In this document: in pieces, positions 13,370-24,732 of the stretch
Position numbering within the stretch: the stretch's first letter is position 1
Layout of the letters: the number at the start of each line of letters is the position of its first letter
Assembly (NCBI GenBank): GCA_034008185.1
Contig: CM067109.1
Location: forward strand, 35,806,885 to 35,870,884
Direction of reading: 5' to 3'
Source of the DNA: Gorsachius magnificus
Taxonomy: Eukaryota; Chordata; Aves; Pelecaniformes; Ardeidae
DNA: 64,000 nucleotides
Position numbers and translations under genes: made by a program
The notes under the pieces: model-generated
Told to the model about the DNA's origin: nothing
Seen by the model: only the letters and a program-made list of their open reading frames with translations
The model's database searches: none

Positions 13370-14074
13370 ATGATGAAAGTGCTAGAAAAGCATACCATCT
13401 CTTATACTAGCCAACATGTGTTCATGGAAGGCAGGTCCTGCCTGACCAACCTGATCTCCTTCTATGACCAGATGTGCCTAGTGGATGAGGGAAAGGCTGT
13501 GGATGTCGTCTACCTTGTCTTCAGCAAGACTTTTCACACTGTCTTCACAGTGTCTCCACAGCATCATCCTAGAGAAGCTGGGCAGGTCATGACTTAGACA
13601 AGTATACTCTTCCCTGGGTAAAGAACTGGCTGGATGGCTGAGCCCAGAGAGTTGTGGTGAACAGACAGCCATTGTGTTGCTGGAACATGTCAAGAGGAGA
13701 GCAACAAAGCTGGTAGGGGTCTGGAGCACAAGTCTGATGAGGAGTGGCTGAGGGAACTGGGGTTGTTTAGCATGGAGAAAAGGAGGGTGGGGGGAGACCT
13801 TATCGCCCTGTATAACTGCCTGAAAGGAGGTTGTAGTGAGGTGGGTGTTGGCCTCTTCTCCCTGGTAACAGGTGATCGGATGAGGGGAAATGGCCTCAAG
13901 TTGCACCAGTGGAGGTTTAGGTTGGACATCAGGAAACATTTCTTCACAGAAAGGTTTAAGCATTAACGGTGCCCAGGGAAGTGTTCGAGTCACCAACCCT
14001 GGAGATAGGTTAGTGGTTGGATTTGATGATCTTAAAGGTCTTTTCCAACCTAAACGATTCTATGATTCTATGAT
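13370..14074 (+). mobile_element. CR1 LINE with partial reverse transcriptase and complete 3' end
   Basis: Plus-strand CR1. The first about 190 bp encode a broken piece of the ORF2 reverse transcriptase (FMEGRSCLTNLISFYDQ, then DVVYLVFSKTFHTV). The conserved LDFSKAFD-type catalytic block of the family has lost its aspartate here (VFSKTFH). After an internal jump near 13560 a second RT piece appears (KNWLDG), followed by the 3' region with gtttagcatggagaaaagga, ggttggacatcaggaaac and gatgatcttaaaggtctttt, ending in two ttctatga tail units at 14058-14074. The internal gaps and substitutions make it inactive. The 172-codon minus-strand frame across it is a by-product. Confidence 0.97.
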
Positions 14075-15159
14075 ATTAGACCCAGAATATCTAGCTTACC
14101 AGTTTATCAGATAGGGCACTCACTTAATTTTGAGTCTCTGTCCCAAATGTATCACAGCAAAGGCTTGAATTTCAGCCTGCCTGCATTCTTGGGCACAGAT
14201 CTGACAGTCAAAATTTGTTCAAGTCTTGGGGCAGGGGAGTGGGGGAGAATCTTTTTTTCCCTCTGGCTGCCTGAGATCGAAACATGCTGCTGAGGTGAAG
14301 AAAATGTCTTTTTTTGGAATCCTATTCTGAAACTATGCTTGAGGATGGAGTCTGAGCAGCTCATGGTTTTCTCCTTTTAGATGTACATGGTTTTCTTTCT
14401 TTGCATGAATAAACAAGGATATGTAGTTTTCCATCTTGTGATGATGAAACAAAATCTCTGCCTAGTGGGCTATGACAGTATAAAGAACTGTAAAGGAGAT
14501 TTTTCTTCTCTTGGTTTCCCATCATATTGAAGCTGTGAGATTGCTCTCCCTGCTGCTTTTTTAGGTCATGCTATTGGAAAGACTGTTTTCTTAGCAACAC
14601 AAGGAGGGTACTGCTATTTCATAAAGACTTGCTGATTCTAAGCATTTCTTGTCTGGTCACGTGCTGAATGTAGTGCAATGTAATCCATAACACGTAATAA
14701 TGTAATATTATGAGCTACACTGAAGAAAGTAGCTCGAAGGAAGACAAAGTGGAACCAACCATGTTCTTGACAGTTCATTATCCAAACAACAGTCAAAGCA
14801 TGCTTATGAACAGATTGTGGTTTCTGCAAGGAGGGGCTACTTCCATGAAAGATGTGTGAAGGTTACAGGGCTACAGGTGCAAGGAAGAAAAGGCTCAGAA
14901 ATGGCCACGTCAGATGTGTTGCCGTGGGGTTTATTTGAGATTCTGAGACCAGTTTGCTCTTCCGAGACAAAGTGGCTCTGTGTTACTTCTTCCTTGAGGT
15001 AGGTTAGCATACTATAGTCAGCCTCACAATAAACCTGTGAAACAATTGATTTCCTCTTTTTCATAACATTGGAAAGGTATGGTACTCTGGACAAACAGAA
15101 ATAGCAGTACTACAGCTAAGGTGAACTAGAAAAGAGTGCCAGTTTAAATGGGTAAAGAT
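14075..15159. other. No gene recognised
   Basis: AT-rich single-copy DNA with only short frames without family resemblance. No RNA gene or repeat was recognised. Confidence 0.5.
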
Positions 15160-15297
15160 TACTCAAATTATTATTTATTTATTTAGCTCTGCTGTTTTAT
15201 TAAACTGTCATTTTCTCAACTTTTTTTGTGTTTCTCTCCCCCATCCCACTGGAATGGATGTCTGGTGTTCAGATGCCTGCTGGGTTAAACCACAATA
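15160..15297 (+). mobile_element. Endogenous retrovirus LTR, 3' terminal fragment
   Basis: The block ttattaaactgtcattttctc, followed by ctctcccccatcccactgg and ending in gggttaaaccacaa, is the reverse complement of the start of the LTR at 52137 (ggtttaaccc, then cagtgggatgggggagagaa, then gacagtttaataag). It is therefore the polyadenylation/U5 end of the same LTR family in plus orientation, keeping the ATTAAA poly(A) signal. The U3 part is missing. Confidence 0.62.
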
Positions 15298-18200
15298 CCT
15301 ACCCTTCTTTCCTCTCTGCCTCTTTGTCAAAAATGTTTACACATAGTACATAACAGGCTATTCCTCCCCTAGGACTGCTCTGAAGGATATGCTGGGGCCA
15401 AGGTGGGTTAACTGCAGACTTCAAAGTTCTACTGTAGAGGATTTCCTAAAATTTCCCTTCTTGCAGCACAGACTGTCTGGATTCATTCTGGATCTTGTCT
15501 CAATATCAAACTCAACGTTTGCATCTTCCCTACAGGTAGCAAGGTACAGTGAGGCTTGTAGAATGGAAGATGTTATCAACTATACACTAGATTGGCTTTA
15601 GGAGACTTCACTCTACCTCCTAGCTTGGCTACAAACTTCTTATGTCATCTTGGACACATCACTGACCTTTCAGCAGAGGGAGTTTTGGGGCTACCTTCTT
15701 CCCTGGATTCAGGCAAGATCTTTCTGTTTTATGGCAGATGCAAGGAATGAAATGCGGGTGCTGCTGGTCATGTTTAAGCACACGCTAGGTTGTCATCCAA
15801 GTTGCCAAACAGGGAACCATAGTTATGATCCTGTCCCAGGCAAGGTGGTAGCTCAGACATTCATCAGCCTTTGTGCTTCCCTCTTGAGCGCCCATACCTG
15901 AGTTCAGTGTAAAACACCATGTGGGTTCATGTACCTGGTGGGTCCCATTGTACTCTCCATAAAGTGCCTAGTACAAATGAGTGGAGTTCTTTGGTTCCAA
16001 CCCAGTCAGGCCTGATTTCAAAGACAAGCCTGTCTTCACGAATCTTTTGGCTGTGCTGCAGAAACAAATAAAACAGCCAGACTCAGACACGTGGGTGACC
16101 TCATCCTTTCTCTCACATCACCCCACTGAACACTGGGATGATCTCTCTTTCTGCCCTGTCTATTGTTCTACACATGCCCATGGACCTGCTCACTGTAGAC
16201 AGCTGCTGTCAGGCCTGCTTAGGCTTTGAAGTGGGGTGAATTGCACTAATGTATTGTGATGACTTGGCTAGGCAGTTTTTTCATAGGATGAGCACTTTTC
16301 TGAAGGATTTTTAACTGATCCAAGCACCAACCATTTCCCAACACAGTTAATTGAGGGTCATATCACTTGCCTTTTCTTTTCTCTCTCCTGGACAGCATGC
16401 TGGGAGAGGCAGCCCCTGTAGCAGACATGGTGAGTGAGTTCGATGTTTTTCCTGCCATGACAAAGGTGAAACCCCAACTGAGTTCTTCTCCCCTCCCCAG
16501 TTCTCACAGCCAACTCTCAACCTCTCTTTGATTTCAGCAAGGCTCTTCGATCTTTGTGAAAAATCTTCTGCCCATTGCAGTCAATTCAAACTCTCTTTTG
16601 ATATCTTATGCATCACTGGAATGGGCAATTTGCCTTCAGAGTCCCTGAAGATGTGTATGCTCTTTGATCCACAAGAGACAGCTGATGCTTGAGAGTATTT
16701 GTTCCTCTCTGTCTGGATATACTATGAATTCAGCACAAAAACCCTCTCACAAGCATACATCCTCCCCAGTTCTCCTACATGCAGACCCATAGTCATAAAG
16801 TTATAACAATACCTTGTCCTGCACTATCATTCACTCTAGGCTGGTGCAAATCAAGACTTCAGACAATCATCTGAGGGGTGAGAACTGTCTATTCTCTTTA
16901 TGTACCAGCCACTATCAAATTATACTGCTCATAAGAAGTGCTGATAAAGTCACAAATGACATTTTGTTTTAGTTACTAACTGATGAGTTGGAGTCCTCCA
17001 ATGTGTATCATTCATCTGCCCAACTGAGTGGCTTTGAAAGGGCTCAGTGGAAAAGCAGGCCAATAACTTAGGCAACATGTGGACAGTAATTCCAGCTGCC
17101 TCGGGCAAAGAGGCATTGGTTTGACCAAGTCCATCTAGAAAATCTATTCTTCTGAGAGAGATATGGCAGGGCTGTACTGGCCCAGAGGGATGAGCACCTC
17201 AGTCAAAGACAAATTACAATATAAATTATATCTGAAGGACAGCAGCCAGTGGGGAAGTCTCTTTTTAGAATCCTGTCCTGCCTCCTTTAATCAAGCTGTA
17301 AGAAACATCTTGTTTTGGAGATTTTTACAAAAGAAATAGGGCTGTTCACAGAGAGAACTATTAAGAAGTCAGGTAAAGCACAGGATACTTAAACTATTGC
17401 ACACTTGGCTGCATAGTTGTCTCCACGTGTTGTCTGCATACAGCCGAGGATATTTTGTGTCTAATACATGTGAAAGTCATAGCAGACAATATATTCTACC
17501 ACCCCATAGAACTATATCCATACCCCATGGTTGCACACTTTCATACCCTTAGTCCCAAACACCTAGAGTCTGGGGCCATGTGTTTGATTTCCCATGATCA
17601 AGCCAGGTTTTTGGGGTTTTTTTTGTCATGAAAGGGAAATCCAAATTGTAACTGTTCAGCAGCAGTAATTTGTGACAGAGGAATGACCTGGTGTAGTGCA
17701 CAAGAAGGCTTAACTGCAGAACTGGTGAACTGTCTGGCAGCAGAAATGCTAGAGATAGAACAATTTTCATTTGGCCAATGGGACTCTACTGGCAGTACAT
17801 CCAACCTTCAGTGCTTTACAGACACAGTGAAGGAGCTCTCAATGCTTTTTAGGATGCACTGAATTTGCAGAGCCAGATATAAACTCTGCTTTCAGAAATT
17901 ACACTGGTTTGAACCACTCCAATCTGTAGATCTCCAAAGGTAACCTTGCTGAACTCCTGTCCACAGAACAGACAGATCAAAAGCTGTGTCCATTATTGAG
18001 AGTTTCCCACATGTCACTGTGTCTGGGACCACAGTACTTGGTAGAGAGATCTGTAGAATAATGATGTGGAGAAGAAATCTTTACAAAATTCCTCCTGATA
18101 AAAGAAACAGCTGCTGAGCCCTATTCTCTGGAAGCAGCCCACCAAAAGCGAATGAAACTATCAGTCCTTCCCATTAGTGCCTGTATAGTTGTACATCTAT

Positions 18201-18309
18201 GAGCACTTCTCTAATCTTAAACACAGCACCCGAATCAGCAGAATGCGGACAACCTGCCTCATATTACAGTAAGGATCTTATCTGACAATAGTTATCAGGC
18301 ATCCCAAAT
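15298..18309. other. About 3 kb with no gene recognised
   Basis: Moderately AT-rich single-copy DNA. Several plus-strand frames of 70-83 codons at 15.4-16.2 kb lack recognisable domains or paired splice sites. No RNA gene, tandem array or mobile element was recognised. Confidence 0.5.
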
Positions 18310-18319
18310 CCTGTCCTGG

Positions 18320-18975
18320 TCAGAACCCAGATTGGATTAAGAAATTATTCTCAATGTACCCCAATAGTCTCTGGCTCCTGGGCTGCTTACAGCTTGCCGT
18401 GCTGCTTTTCCAGCAGATGTCAGGGTAGTTGCAGTCCCCCAGCAGGATCAGAGCCTGCGAGTGTGATGCTTCCCATAGTTGATGTAAGAATGCTTCATTA
18501 ACATCCGCCCCTTCATCTGGCAGCCTGTAGTAAACACCATCCATGAAGTTTCCTTTGTTGGCTTGGTCCTCAATTTTTAACAGGCTCTCAACCAGCTCAT
18601 TGCTCTTTCACAATGACAGCTCTGTGCAACCAATTTTTTTACACAGATGGCAAACCCCTGCCCCTCCTTCCTTTCCTGTTCCTTCTGAACAGTTTATAGC
18701 CAGTGCTCCAGTCATGCGATTCATCCCTCCCCATTTCAGTGATAGTGATTAGACCATAGCGTTCTAGCCGCACAGTGACTTCCATCTCTTCCTATTTGTT
18801 ACCCATGCTGCATGCATTGGTACAGAGGCAACTCACCTGGTCTATCAACTGTTTCACCTTTTTAGATGAACACACCCTAATTCCTTTGAGGCATTTCACA
18901 GGTGTTTCTGTGTTGGTTCCTAATACATCAGCAGCCCCTGGCTCTTCTCTGTTGCTCAAAGCTCCTCTCCCTTCC
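18320..18975 (-). pseudogene. CR1 ORF2 endonuclease domain, broken
   Basis: Minus-strand translation gives CR1 ORF2 endonuclease text. At the N-terminal side is CLCTNACSMGNK, followed by a stop codon, then LITITEMGRDESHDWS, GYKLFRRNRKGRRG, another stop, and later KGNFMDGVYYRLPDEGADV and LILLGDCNYPDICWK. These match the family's LYTNARSMGNK, ITETWWDDSHDWS and GDFNxPDICW blocks, which form the APE-type endonuclease active site. Here TETWWD has become TEMGRD and GDFN has become GDCN. In-frame stops and the missing reverse transcriptase rule out activity. It lies directly after the ORF1 remnant, as in an intact CR1. Confidence 0.93.
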
Positions 18976-18989
18976 CTGCTAGACCTAGT

Positions 18990-19295
18990 TTAAAAGTTTG
19001 TAAGTCTGGCCAGCTTGTTGGCAAAGACCCTCTTGGCCCCCTTGGTCAGGTGAATCCCATTGACTTGCAACATACCTGGCTTCCCAAAGGCAGATCCATG
19101 ATGTAGAAGCCAAAAACCTTGAGTATGGCACCATCCACACAGCCAGGCATGTTCAATTTGTCTCCTCCTTCCTGAACCCCTTCCTCTGACTGGGAGGGTA
19201 GAGGAGAATACCACTTGTGCTCCAGATCCTTTAACATTGCTATGAGAGACATACAGTCCCCCCAAAATTGTGATCATTCTAAGTTGCCTTGTCAC
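18990..19295 (-). pseudogene. CR1 ORF1 esterase (SGNH-hydrolase-like) C-terminus
   Basis: A 101-codon open minus-strand frame. It contains QVVFSSTLPVRGRG, RRRQIEHAWLCGWCHTQGFW and KPGMLQVNGIHLTKGAKRVF, which resemble the C-terminal part of the esterase domain described for ORF1 of CR1-like retrotransposons. The terminal block normally reads D-G-x-H-L-T, with the aspartate and histidine completing an SGNH/GDSL-type catalytic set. Here the aspartate is replaced by asparagine (NGIHLT). Position just upstream of ORF2, in the same orientation, supports the call. The rest of ORF1 is not clearly readable. Confidence 0.8.
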
Positions 19296-19960
19296 AGTAT
19301 CATTAGACTCAACGTGGAATAGTAGGAGCAGAAGATAATCTGTAGGGCTCAGTGGCCTCTCAGTGACATTTTCTTCCCCACCCCACGGATCACCAACTCA
19401 CCAGCTGGTTCAGCTTGGCGCTCACTGCAGGCACACAGCACTCACACTTGTCCCACAGGCACCCCACACTCACAGGTCCCCCCAAATACTATCACAGACC
19501 CTGAGTTCACCCAATACCCCAGCCCAAACCTGAGATCCCCCTACTCGCCAGCTGGTCCAGCTTGAAGATTGCCAGCAAGTACACATCCCCTCGCCCATGC
19601 ACAGCAGGTTTTTGGGAAGATACAAACACTCACCCCCTCCAGCAGCTGGCGCCAGGCACACAGGCTGTGACCTGCAGTCCTGCTCCAGCTGCCGATGCTG
19701 AGCCCCTCAGTCACACCGATCCCCCAGCAACTGTTTTTCAGGACACAAACTGTTCCCACCCCAGTGGCTGGAGGTTAATGACCCCCCTCGCTCCAGTCAT
19801 GGCACTGAGAGCTCCCCACTTGCTCCAGCACCCAACACCATAGGCCAGGGGTGCCCAGACCCCCAGTCTGACTCCAGCAGCTGGCACCCACTCCTCTTAC
19901 TGAGTCCCTGCAGCACTCACACACACGGGATAGAGGGTGAGACTACGCAAAGAGGTAGTT
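19296..19960 (-). repeat. GC-rich 5' CR1 region with degenerate tandem repeats
   Basis: Related segments recur. On the plus strand ctcaccagctggttcagctt at 19397 and ctcgccagctggtccagctt at 19544 are 147 bp apart, and weaker ccagcagctggc motifs occur near 19638 and 19876. In orientation and position this would be the 5' UTR or start of ORF1 of the CR1 copy. Base composition (C/G-rich, many ccccc runs) differs strongly from the flanks. The exact outer boundary near 19960 is uncertain. Confidence 0.45.
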
Positions 19961-22289
19961 AAGAACAGGCTGCGGTGATCAGGCGCAGGGCTCAGCCAGA
20001 CAAGCGTACTGACTGCCCACAGTTTACAGGTGACCAGCCCCTTTTGTACCCTTGTCTGTCTACCCCACTGCTTTGTTCCTCCCTGCCCTCTCTTCTCCTG
20101 CACACTGTCTCCTTGACTGGCATAGTCCCACTGACCCCTCCAACATCCTGGACCCTCGGGGTTTGCATCCTTATCCGTCACAAAGTTCCAAGTTAGCTTG
20201 CAGTTTCTTGATAGCCCTGGTGTGACTGACCAGGTTTGTTTCTTGTTATTGTCCTCAGTAATGCTAATTGCTCAGATTTTATGACTCTCTGTGTTTTTAT
20301 CCCTCCCTTTCCTTATCATGCCAATTTTGCAAGGTCCTTAATCAGATAATCTTACTGAAAAAAATAAACATTCTCACACTCTGCGTATCCTTACCAATTA
20401 GTGTCACTGATGTTTGTTCTCATCACTGCTTCTCTTTGTCAGTGAGGTTTCTGTCTCTGTTTATGGCTTCTTTGACAAGATACCCCTAAAGGAACAGACA
20501 CTCAACTTCCACATACCCATCCACAGCCCTCAGTGCTCCTCCTATATATTTCACTTTCCATATTTGCCCCACCTATCTCTCAATCCAAGCAGCAAAGCAG
20601 TGTGATTAAAAGGTCGTTCTTCTGAAGAGCAGCAGACATAATTACTCCATACAAAATGGGATTAGATGAAGAATGAGAACAGGCCTCATAACAATGTACT
20701 GTCCTGTTATGTGCAGTAAGACCAGGCCTGCAAATGAGATAATTTTGTCTTATAACCATTTTATAATTCAGAAAGGCCTACGAACTTTCTTCTTGTGATT
20801 TCTTGAAAAAGTGTTAGAAAAGAGAGCTTTCCTTTTCTTCTCCTACTAGTAAGTCAGGTAGCATGTAGTTTCAAAGACACTATGGTCTTGTCTGGACTTG
20901 ATACATTTTTCATACTATTTAGCAGATATGTGGCCTGGATATCATAGTGGCAGTCTGGCTGATTTTATGTAACTACACCTTTCTTTCTTAAAAATACAAA
21001 ACAACCAACCTGTTTAAGGTCAACATGAAGAAAGAGGAAAAAACCACCCAAATCTATTAATTCTCTGTATATTTCATTCATGTCAACTTTAAAATACTTG
21101 TCTGCAAGTACAACTAAGTGGTCATATTTCCAAAGAACTCCTCAGCCCACTTTAACACATATGCACAAGCCTGTTACAAAAAATGATACCCCTTTTCACA
21201 AGCTGAATTATATTTTAATCCTCAAACTCAAACTAATGTTGTTCCAGGCCTGCTCAATATTTAGGATATAAGAACTGGAAGAGAATGTTTCAAATATATA
21301 GCAATTGTATCTCACTATGCTTTGTCCTTTGAGAGGAAATTAGGTCCAACTTCCACTTCCAAGACAAGTCTGCTGGCTAGAAAGGCAGGTCCATGCACAG
21401 CAGCCATCTCTGAGACAGTAGGGAAAAACGCAAGAAGCAAGTGCCACTATGATAGCATATGGGATTAAGATTGTCTGTTGCTTTGATTTATTTGAGAGGC
21501 AAGCCATGCTTCGGAACGGGTTCTGAAGAAAGCATGGAAATCACCAGTTTGGTTGCCTGCCCAACCTCCCAACGCTTTTGGCACTGTCACCAAACCCTGT
21601 GCTCCGATTGTACTTGTGCATAAGCCTACTGGTCAAGAGGGCTCGTGTGAGGCAGCCTCTTCACTTGTCTGTTGAGGTAGGAACCACTTTTATTGTGCTC
21701 TGAGGCCACTAATCCAAAGAGCTTTGAATCTTGACGTCAGCACGGTCTTTCCACTGGATTAAGCTGCCCTGTAGGCAACTGAGTCCTGTTTTGGCCCCTG
21801 TAGGTCAACACAGAGTGGCAGCAGGGTGTGCGCTCTGCTGCACCAGGGTGTGGGTGTCAGTATTATGCCAAGGCAGTGAACCCACTCCAGCCCTTAACTT
21901 TAGGTCACACTGGTCACTGCGTTTCCTCTTCTGACCAGTACAGTTCCTTCAGGAAAGTGAAGTCTGATAGGAAGGATGGTTCACCCCTCTTAAGACCCTT
22001 CTATCTCAGGTTGAGACAGTGATGAATAGGAAGAGCTGCAAAACTTCTGAGAAAGTGTTTTGACACATCAGAGAATAGGGACAGCCACTTTAGCCATTTT
22101 CCCTTTATGAGTGGTGATCTGCTTTATCACTTCATGGTTATTGATGAACAAGTCAGTGCTTCTGCTGTTCCCAGGTACTGTCAGGGAGGGCAGTGTTCCA
22201 AGCTCATTCTCCACCCTGAGGTGAAGTTTAACCAGAAGGAGATGGTGTGTGTTCAGGCGGCATCAAATTTGAGGTATGGGATATGAGTT
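19961..22289. other. No gene recognised
   Basis: A C/T-rich then AT-rich single-copy stretch. Plus-strand frames at 19975-20605 are short and without family resemblance. No RNA gene or repeat was recognised. Confidence 0.5.
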
Positions 22290-22430
22290 CTGCCACCAAG
22301 ATGCCATGTCTCTTCAGGCAAATCACTGCACTTTTCCACACTTTTGCTTCCCTTCTTCCTCTTTCAAGCTTTTCAGGGCTATGGACGTGTTTGTATAGCA
22401 GCTTAACACAATGGGGTCTTGCAGTTGACC
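22290..22430 (+). repeat. Possible ancient MIR/L2-type relic
   Basis: The strings aggcaaatcactgcactttt, followed later by tatagcagcttaacacaatgg, resemble the 'gggcaaatcacttcacctctctg' core and 'tagcacaatggggtc' end of old amniote SINE/LINE relics. The match is weak and based on recollection of these families. Confidence 0.2.
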
Positions 22431-24502
22431 AAGTTTTCTCCAGGCTGTCACACTGCAAATGTAAAAGCAAGAGAACCTCTTACATTTGACAGTCCTTTAT
22501 CTCTGAGGTCTAGCGTTTAGGGCAATTCCCTATTGCACCATTTCATTTGCACCATCAAAGTCACTCTGAATGCGAAAGTGTTTCTGCTCTCTCGATGTTC
22601 AGATATTGGTAAAGTCCACCAGGGGTGACACACCAGTAGTGAGAAGATAGGAAGTAACAAGTATGTTTGTGCAAGAACTGTCAACAGTACAGCCAATTCT
22701 TGTCACGCACAGGCACAGCCTGTATTTCACATACATTCCTTGCTCCTGTTTGTATACAAACAAGCAAGTAATTGTGCATACTCTTCAGTTATGATGTGTG
22801 CTTAGCTTCATGATTATTCTCCTCTGCTCACTGAGCTTTGCTGAGGGCTAGATGTTTGCAACTCAAATGGAAGCTACAGCAGAGTATAGAAATGACTATT
22901 TGAGAAGAGGGAGACCAGCAGTGCAACTTCAAAGCAAGTAAATTCTGGGATGGAGTATGAAGAAGGAAATCAGAGGGCCCCTCTTAAAGCTCTAAGATTT
23001 CTGTATGCAGTCTTAGAAAAATGTTTTTTACAGCAGGAATAGAGGACTTGAATATATTTTCATGTATTACAAATGCTAATTTTTGTTTCCTGAGAGATAT
23101 ATATCCCATCTTCTGCCTTTTGCATTTCTCATTCTTCCATGAGGTTAGCAATCTCCCAGTGGTGGCTTCAACAACAGACTCACTCTAGTCCCTGTAGATC
23201 CAGTCCTCAACCAGATGCTAAGCCAGTAAATCCTACCGGAGAAACTCAGCATCTGGCAGGGCTGGCCTCCAACTCGTAAATGGCAACCTAGGCTACTGCT
23301 GGAGTTAGCAGCAGACAGCTGCAGATGTGGAAAATGCAGCAGTCATGAAGTTAGTGCCAGCGGAAATATCTTGTACACCAACTACACTGTTGCACTCAAC
23401 AATTGAGTTTTAAATCCTGTTGACTTCAAGATCCTTCTCAGCTACTTGAAAGACAAACTAATGTCTGCAGGAAGCTGGATATACATTTTCTCTATGAGAA
23501 ATTTGCAGGTGAACATGTTTATTTGCCTGTGGAGTAAAGAAAACAGTTTTAAAATATGCCTATCAGCTTCCTGTTGAGAGAGGCGCACTTTCAAGAAAAC
23601 CTGACACAACTCCCTGCTGAATTATTTTTTTCAGCTAACTACCATCTTGTCAGTCTTACTTTCAGTAGATCTTTTCTATCATCTGTCCCTCCCACAATCA
23701 AGCACTTCAGCAGCAGAGGTGGACAAAACAAGAGATAATGGAGGATTCAAGGTAAAAATCATCCCGTTGCAAATTCTGGCTTACACAAAGCCTTAAACAC
23801 GACTTCAGCTGTTAATCAGCTTTTAAGAGATGCCTTGGGCACAGTGGAGCTTTAACTTGTTCAACTTTTAATGAAACAATGTACCTAATATCTGTTTTCA
23901 CCACTGGACCACAGTAAGAACCCTGAGAATCATACCACATGACTGATTCTGGCAGCCCATTTGGAGAGACGGAAATCTAGACTCAAATTTTGTGCTAGTT
24001 TCTAGGCAGAATTAGTTACGAGGTTGGAAGAAATAAGCACTTGTGGTTTGCAAAAGAGCTTGCATCAGTGTCAGCTTTCTTGTAGTGATTGCTCTGAGTC
24101 AAACCGGTGAGGTCTTAATTCACCTGAAATGAAAAGAAGTCTGCAATACTGAGTGTAGTAGCTTCCTAATCACTGCAGTACTTCAACTTTGTAAACTTTA
24201 AACCAAAATAAAAGCTACAGCAAAGGAAAAAAAAATAAAAATCACTAGTTATGACTTTTCCCTGGATCTGTTTGATGTGAACAATCAAGGAGTTTAACTC
24301 TGGACAACTGTCAGTATGTTCCTGTTTATAAAAATGAGTTAAGATACCAGTTGACTTAAACCTTAAAGAGAGAAAACCTTGTCTTTAAGTACCTGAAGAC
24401 CTCAATCGGACCTGAGGAACACTTTCTGTATGCTGCCAAAAGCTTGTCTGTTTTTGCAAATGTGGTAATTACCCTAATAAGGTATTAGGCTAAAGGTATT
24501 AC
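22431..24502. other. No gene recognised
   Basis: AT-rich single-copy sequence with no supported exon, RNA gene or mobile element. Confidence 0.5.
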
Positions 24503-24732
24503 CTCTTCTTGCCACACTTGAGTAAAAAGGCACTTGGAAAAAAATCTGGATCTAGCTCATGCAATGATATTATCTTGAAGAAGCCTGATTTAAATTTAGA
24601 ACGAACAGGAAAATGAAACTTCTCAGCTCCGGAAGTAAATGAAGTGCAATGCACCAGGACTGTCAGGTTACGTGTCTGCAAGACTGCTGACCCATGCTGC
24701 TCAGAAACAGCCTTCATGAACTTCCAGATAGC
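24503..24732 (-). CDS. Possible coding exon of an unknown minus-strand gene
   Basis: A 230-bp minus-strand interval stays open between an acceptor ending in accacag (exon start 24732) and a good donor reading AAGAG|GTAATA (exon end 24503). The peptide includes LTVLVHCTSFTSGAEKFHF and LHELDPDFFPSAFLLKC, not recognised. Its last two bases (AG) are phase-compatible with the candidate exon at 9695-9927, whose first base is a third codon position. The acceptor has a weak pyrimidine tract. It lies about 1 kb left of the CpG island. Chance is a fully adequate explanation. Confidence 0.1.

Larger units (their letters stand above)
18310..19960 (-). mobile_element. CR1 LINE fragment spanning 5' region, ORF1 end and ORF2 start
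   Basis: A minus-strand CR1 copy that, unusually, keeps the front half of the element. Read right to left it holds a GC-rich 5' part with degenerate repeats, the ORF1 esterase C-terminus, the ORF1/ORF2 junction and the ORF2 endonuclease domain, then stops abruptly near 18310 without reverse transcriptase or tail. Most avian CR1 copies are 5'-truncated with an intact tail, so this is the reverse of the usual pattern. A deletion or rearrangement probably removed the 3' part. Stop codons show it is dead. Confidence 0.9.

Noticed and set aside
13478..13996. A 172-codon minus-strand frame
   Set aside because: It lies antisense within a CR1 copy that is clearly read on the plus strand.
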